Assembly (NCBI GenBank): GCA_038049695.1
Contig: CP142452.1
Span: 67,275,501-67,339,500 of the forward strand
Direction of reading: 5' to 3'
DNA length: 64,000 nt
From: Cinnamomum chago
Lineage: Eukaryota > Streptophyta > Magnoliopsida > Laurales > Lauraceae
Both the position numbers and the translations under genes were made by a program. The notes beneath the pieces were generated by a model. That model did not search any database, had not been told where the DNA came from, and worked only from the letters and a program-made list of their open reading frames with translations. This document shows positions 58,960 to 64,000 of this stretch, piece after piece. Each line of letters begins with the position of its first letter. The first letter of the stretch is position 1.

Positions 58960-59765
58960 TTTGCAAGTTTCTTTTATGGCCCTGCGTGGCTAAAGCTTTG
59001 TAATTGGTCGAAGAAGACGGAAGCCTCGGAATCAATAAACTGTGAGATCTAATTTAATTTTTATTGTTCAATTTATTCTTTGAGTATGGATTGTTCTTCT
59101 ATTCTTATTTTCATGATTGTCTCGTTTAATTGCTAGGAGGCCTACTAGTTTATTATTCGTTGCAACTTACTGCTAAGTTAGTTATCAAATCCGTAATTGT
59201 TTGATCCCTCTAATTTGTGAAGCAACTAATATTTAATAATTTGCTGCTTTGAAAATTATTAGATATTAGGAAGAACACTCCACTAAATTAAACGCAACCA
59301 CTTGTGCTTGTGTTGTTTAGTTTCATCGATCTCTCTAAGTCTTAATGTTGTTACTAGATTAAATCTTTGGCGCTTGTCTTGGGTTGTTTAGTAATTAGGG
59401 TTAATTGGAATGCGTGTTTTCTACTTAACTGAATAAGGAGATAGGCAATTAATTCAAACGATGAATATTCAAAGTATAAATTGATATATATATATTTGCA
59501 TCTATGATTAATTATAAAATTCCGATGGTGGAAGTTGATTTTGACCAATGCTTGCTCTTTTGATTAATTCCTTTATCTTTGAATTGCTCTTTTTTTTTTC
59601 TCTTGAAATTGCAATCAAAACTTCACACCCCCCCCCCCCCCCCATCCTTTATCACATAGCATAAACTTGGCTAGACACTCTCCGTGGCAACGATCCTTAC
59701 TCTCACTACTACATATATTTTTTAGAGTAAAGGTTTTAATATTTTTGGTTGCCTGCGACAACACA
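58960..59765 (+). mobile_element. Probable Ty3/gypsy (TAT-type) LTR, R-U5 part
   Basis: CTCTCCGTGGCAACGATCCT followed by CTCACTACTACATA and a GCCTGCGACAACACACC end follow the pattern of TAT/Ogre LTR 3' ends. It includes a run of 16 C (59628-59643). No PBS is recognisable after the end, so it is truncated or degenerate. Confidence 0.35.
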
Positions 59766-59769
59766 CCAC

Positions 59770-60890
59770 ACTACAAATCTTCTAAAAATTAAGCTTTAAA
59801 CAACTAAGTCGATCATTCAAATGAAAACACATTTTTCAAATCAAACTATATAAACATAAGTAGAATTCAAACACATTCATTCCAAAGATTTCATTCACTT
59901 GCCTCTACTCCAAACAGGTCCTAGAAGTCCTCCCAGAAATCTCCTCTCTCAGCACAACTCCAAGCTACAAAAACCCATGGAAAAACCATCTCAAAAGAAA
60001 TCCAGATTTTTCAAATAAAAGGGATTCTTCAAGAACCACTTTGCATGAATGTTAAAAAGCTTTTCTAGGGTCTAGAGAACCCATTGCTAGAAGGAAAAGA
60101 TCAGGTCTTACCTGAAAGTGTAAAAATCCACAAGAAGAGCTTGGTGAGGAAGAAGAATCCAGCAGAATTTTTTCACAAATGGTACGGTTGGAAAGCTTGA
60201 TGGGAGAGGAAGAGGAAAATGAGATCAAAAATTCCTTTTTGGGCTGATTTCTTTGACATGCAAGATGAGAGAGTGTAGCTGGAAGAAGAGAATGAGACTC
60301 TCTTGACACAACAGAAATTTGAAATGAAAGAGTGGGGAAGGAGAACCAATGTGGGTTCTTAGCTTAAGTCAGGTGGTTGTGGGCCCCAATGGGCTCAATT
60401 CTTCTAATGGCTGGAACTACCATCTATGGGTCCCAGATGAGATCGACGAAAGAGGCAAAATTGATCATCAAAGAATCTAGTTTCCCAAAAGTATATTTTC
60501 CTCATGATTTACAAATTTTGAAATTCATGCATAGATTTGGTGTGAAAAGTCATCTTTTGCCTTTTTTCTCGAAAAACGTGATTTCTGAATTTCAAATTTG
60601 GATGGATGAAACACAAAGTTTGTTGAGGTAAACAAAACAAATCGAAAAGTGTATAAATCAGGATTTTTTGAAATGAAACACAAATTCCCACACGAACATA
60701 AATCACACGGGCCACCCCGGACCGGGTCAAACCAAACTCAACAACTCTCAAAATTCTCCAAAGCTATGGAAAATCTAAAAAAACTAAAATCTAAGCTAAA
60801 CATCAAGCTAATCGTCCCCTAATCCCACTTAGAGACTAATCACAGCTAAAACAATAATTAAACATACTAAACCTGGGCCGGGGTCTGACA
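59770..60890 (-). mobile_element. Probable Ty3/gypsy LTR
   Basis: The minus strand starts TGTCAGACCCCGGCCC at 60890, a common gypsy LTR start. The opposite end is not clearly defined and no TSD was found. The short minus-strand ORF at 60309-60052 lies within it and is not a gene. Confidence 0.4.
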
Positions 60891-62084
60891 ATGAGTCTAT
60901 CCAAAAAATAGTAGAGATACTAAATAAGGCCACACCTACTACTCAATATGGTAGTTGTCTTCCTCTCGGAAAAGAATAAAAGAAAAAAGAAAATAAGATG
61001 AATAAATAGAAAGTGAAATAGAGAGAATTGAGGGCTTGGACCACAAAGGAGGTATGAATGAAACAAGTGGAAAGGATAAGGAAGAAGTGGCTCATTTGTT
61101 AGAGTTTTATGCTAGACATCTGGTGATATCGCCGGATAAGGCGAACATCCGATGAAATCAAAGGATAAATGCAAAACGTCAAGAAAAAAAAAAAAGAAGG
61201 AAAAGACCAAAGATAGACCCTCACATGTTAATATTAATTTTTTTTTGTCCTCCCGCTGTCGCACGCAAGTGTAGGGGATTTTTTTTTCCTATAAAAATCC
61301 ACTAGAAAAACCTAAGATTGGAATGCTAATTGGTTGATCCTGTTGCACAGGGGATGTTGCTTTGCTTCTTCTTCTACCTTATTATGCATTGGATTGGATG
61401 TATAGTATTTTTGTGGTAGCCAAGCTAAAGGGATTCTATTTTTTTTACTATGGTCTCCTAATGCCAATTGTATCACAACATTGTAACAACCCATTTGGTT
61501 GCATTTTGAATGACCTCAATATTTTTTCCAAACTTAGTTTAGGTATGAGAGTTAAACCCATATTAGAAGTGATCTATGCTGTGATGTCAATATTACTATC
61601 ATTCATGTCAATGAGTAGATAAGTTATATAAATTGAAGCGACATTAATCTAATGTTGTCAATTTTGTTCTTACCAACTTTATTACAGGAGATGAATTGCG
61701 ACAGCCATGACTCCGTATAGAATGCGAGATAAGGCTAGATGACTGAAGTCATTAATGATGTTGATAGAGACAATGATGTCTTGATTAGTGTGTTCTCAAT
61801 GATGTTGAGTGTACCAATGAGATGGTTCTACCAAAAAGAAAAGAAAAAAGGCCGAGTGTATATTTGCATTCTACCTTACTATTTTATAAATAATCTACGT
61901 AGACATCAAATGGATGCAAGCATTACGGGAGTGAGGAGTAATTATGGATGCTTGTCAAATTCAGCAACATTTATGAAAATTTTCTCATTTCTCGCTCTCA
62001 TATGCCAAACAAATTCAATTTCAAAGGAAGTGAAAGATGCTTATGTTACGCACAGTGCTTCATTGGCTTTCATATATATATATT
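60891..62084. other. Unassigned DNA
   Basis: ORFs up to 120 aa lie in different frames (for example 61739-62101 plus) but show no domain I recognise. They run into the MITE at 62085, which argues against a real gene. Confidence 0.4.
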
Positions 62085-62234
62085 GGGAGGTGCTCTTGTG
62101 AGAGACTCTCACCTTACTATAAGAGATAAGGTGGGGACCCTCACATCCATATTCAATGTCAACAACTTAAATTTGAGGCCCCCACCATTATCTCTCATAA
62201 TAAGGTGAAAGTGTCTCTCACAAGAGCACCTCCC
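62085..62234. mobile_element. Palindromic MITE, single copy
   Basis: It starts GGGAGGTGCTCTTGTGAGAG and ends with CTCTCACAAGAGCACCTCCC, an exact inverted match at the tips extending to about 40 bp with a few mismatches. It is about 150 bp, non-coding, and of the same family as 52090-52395. It is flanked by TATATA and a (CA)n tract, so the target duplication is ambiguous. Confidence 0.85.
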
Positions 62235-62599
62235 ATATACACACACACACACGCGCATAATAACTTTTGCTGAGCATGGATAGAGCCAACATTACAATTT
62301 AAATATTCATGCACTAAAAGAATTTATAGATTTTAGAAAGAAATTAAAAAAATAACAAGGGTACGAGAGTACTAGTTTATATAATCCCAAAGCTAGAGCT
62401 AGTGGTGTGGAAAGAGGAGAATTTAAATAGAAAGGGAGTGGTAGAGTTTGGATTGAAATGAAGTTTTTGCAGTAAAGGAGAAGTGTGGGTTGTTATGAAT
62501 GGTTTTGTAAATGGATAAAGTAGGTAGTTGCATAACTGAGGAGAGAAGATTTAAAAATAGAAGAACTTACTATCAAAATCCCAACCAACGGTCAAAATT
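62235..62599. other. Spacer, nothing recognised
   Basis: (CA)n at about 62237-62252, then AT-rich sequence without a recognised feature. Confidence 0.4.
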
Positions 62600-63533
62600 A
62601 AAGTGAAAACCTTCCTCTTTAATATAGTATAATTGAAATGATAACAAGAGGCACTCCTGTTAAGTTTTTTAGTGTTGGCTAAATTCATGGGTTGGACAAA
62701 ACTCTGGGTATTTTGAGTTCTAATTTTTTTACAAAAGTACTCTGAAGATAAAAGATTGGAAGATATCAGAAGAATAAAGTTTGAAAGAATTAGAAGAAGA
62801 AAGTTGGAGAAAGAGAGCTGAAATTTTGGATCAATCAGAATGGGGTCCGCTCGAGTGACCACTTCATCCACTCAAGCGGACAGAGTCAGAATGGCCAGCA
62901 CTGAGATAGAACCTCATCCGCTCGAGCGAACAAGGCGGTAGAGTCCTAGGAAAATTAGAAATTGCGTTTCTAATTGTGCTCAAACTGCTTGTTTTAATCC
63001 TAATGAAATTAGGCAACCTTAAGCACGAACCAAGGGCTATTTAAAGGAATCAAGGGCTATTCCAAAGATACCTCCTCACCTCTTAAAGTTCTGATTTAGA
63101 GCTTATTATTGAGAGAATTATTCTCTGGAGATTTATTAAGGAGTTGTACTGACAAGTACTCTAGAGAGCTAGTTCTTCTGCATCCTTTGTAAAAGATTAT
63201 CTTCTTGCGAGAAGACTTGAGGAGTCAAGCGCTGGATTGAATCTGTTGCAATCAACGGTATGAAGTCATTGAAGCGTGAAGCGACACAAGGTAGTTTCAG
63301 TTCTTGGGTAAGGGATATCTGGAGAAGAGATCTGAGTTTCTTGTAATTGTGAGATTCATAGTGTTTGATTTGATCCAGTTCGGATCGGTGGTTTTTCATC
63401 CGGTTAGGGTTTTCCACCTTAAATTTGGTGTCCTTGTGGTGTGTGCTTGTTTATTTTATTTCCGCTGCATATTGTTTATTTCTGCACACTATTTGGTAGA
63501 TGGTTTGAGTAGACCAATCTAGAGATTGCGGAC
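62600..63533 (+). mobile_element. Copia LTR, same family as 53208-53390
   Basis: Its right ~180 bp match the minus-strand fragment at 53390-53208. A CTATTTAAAGG TATA-like box lies at 63038-63048. Upstream are repeated CCGCTCGAG motifs (about 62848, 62912), arranged like the palindromes upstream of the TATA in copia LTRs. The left edge is uncertain, and no PBS follows 63533, so it is a solo or partial LTR. Confidence 0.5.
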
Positions 63534-64000
63534 CCTTTAAATCTTTTCAACTCCAATTCTAAAATTCTAGAACCAATCTAATAATAATTCCCCATGCTTC
63601 TAAAATGAATAGTAATTAGCTTGCATTTCTGATAAATCTTTCCTATACTAAGATGAAAAAATGAATCCACTTTGGGTTGCCCTTTTCCCTTAGCTTTCCT
63701 GCTTCAGGTTGCTATGTGCCCTTGCATATAATTGGTCGCTTTACCATAGTTTAGTTGTAGAAAGGGAAACCCCTTTGTATTTTGTGGGTCCATTGGGCTC
63801 ATCCCCTTCTTGGAAGCTTAATTTAATCTAATCTAATTTCCTAAAAAAAAAAGTAGAAAGAAAGAAAACTGAATGATGATGATAACATTATATGTTAATC
63901 AATGAAAACTCTGAAGTTACTTCATATCACTGGCCACCATGGCCTGCTAGAAATGAAAGGTCGACTGTCCTTACAATGGCAAGATTTGCAGCCAGTTGAT
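63534..64000. other. Unassigned, possible retroposon 3' tail
   Basis: An A-run at 63842-63851 follows AATTTAATCTAATCTAATTT, resembling a LINE 3' end, but no matching TSD was identified. Nothing else is recognised to the window end. Confidence 0.3.

Noticed and set aside
61739..62101. 120-aa plus-strand ORF as a gene
   Set aside because: No recognisable domain, and its 3' end is formed by the MITE at 62085.
63756..63870. LINE insertion with TSD GTAGAAAG around the A-run
   Set aside because: The candidate repeats are short, low in complexity and imperfect, so they are not convincing as a target duplication.

Overview
This is nuclear DNA from a flowering plant: AT-rich, almost without long open reading frames, and made mostly of layered transposable elements (LTR retrotransposons, LINEs, a CACTA end, palindromic MITEs). 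The only protein-coding gene I recognise is a terpene synthase on the minus strand. The species cannot be told from the sequence.

Layout. 1-4360: unrecognised DNA, a complete solo LTR (1494-3411, TSD ACTGA), and a run of degenerate ~200-bp repeats. 4367-4622: terpene synthase exon 2 (minus). 4920-5358: a 5'-truncated LINE with a 14-bp TSD. 5685-44615: one 38,931-bp tandem LTR-retrotransposon array, made of eight LTRs (2,188 bp each) alternating with seven non-coding internal regions (3,061 bp each). Its period is exactly 5,249 bp, and the whole block is bounded by a single 5-bp TSD (CACTT at 5680-5684 and 44616-44620). 44621-46415: the rest of intron 1, with a SINE-like remnant. 46416-46559: terpene synthase exon 1, with a TATA box at 46631-46639. 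46669-50355: a rearranged patch with a promoter-adjacent duplication, a GC-rich Pack-MULE-like segment, inverted minisatellite arms and a LINE fragment. 50354-64000: nested remnants of gypsy, copia, TRIM, CACTA and MITE elements, plus two possible terminal exons of an unidentified gene (56329-55970, minus).

How the parts relate. Exon 1 ends at a good donor in phase 0 and exon 2 lies downstream on the same strand. The array therefore appears to sit inside intron 1, stretching it to about 41.8 kb. The retroelement lies in the same orientation as the gene. It has a tRNA-iMet primer binding site, reiterated polypurine tracts and GC-rich palindromes upstream of a TATA box, a pattern reminiscent of Sirevirus-type copia elements. 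It has no gag or pol, so it is non-autonomous. SNPs in the outer and inner LTRs indicate that the array grew after insertion by unequal exchange between LTRs. Exons 3 onward were not found in 1-4366. They either lie to the left of the window or are lost.
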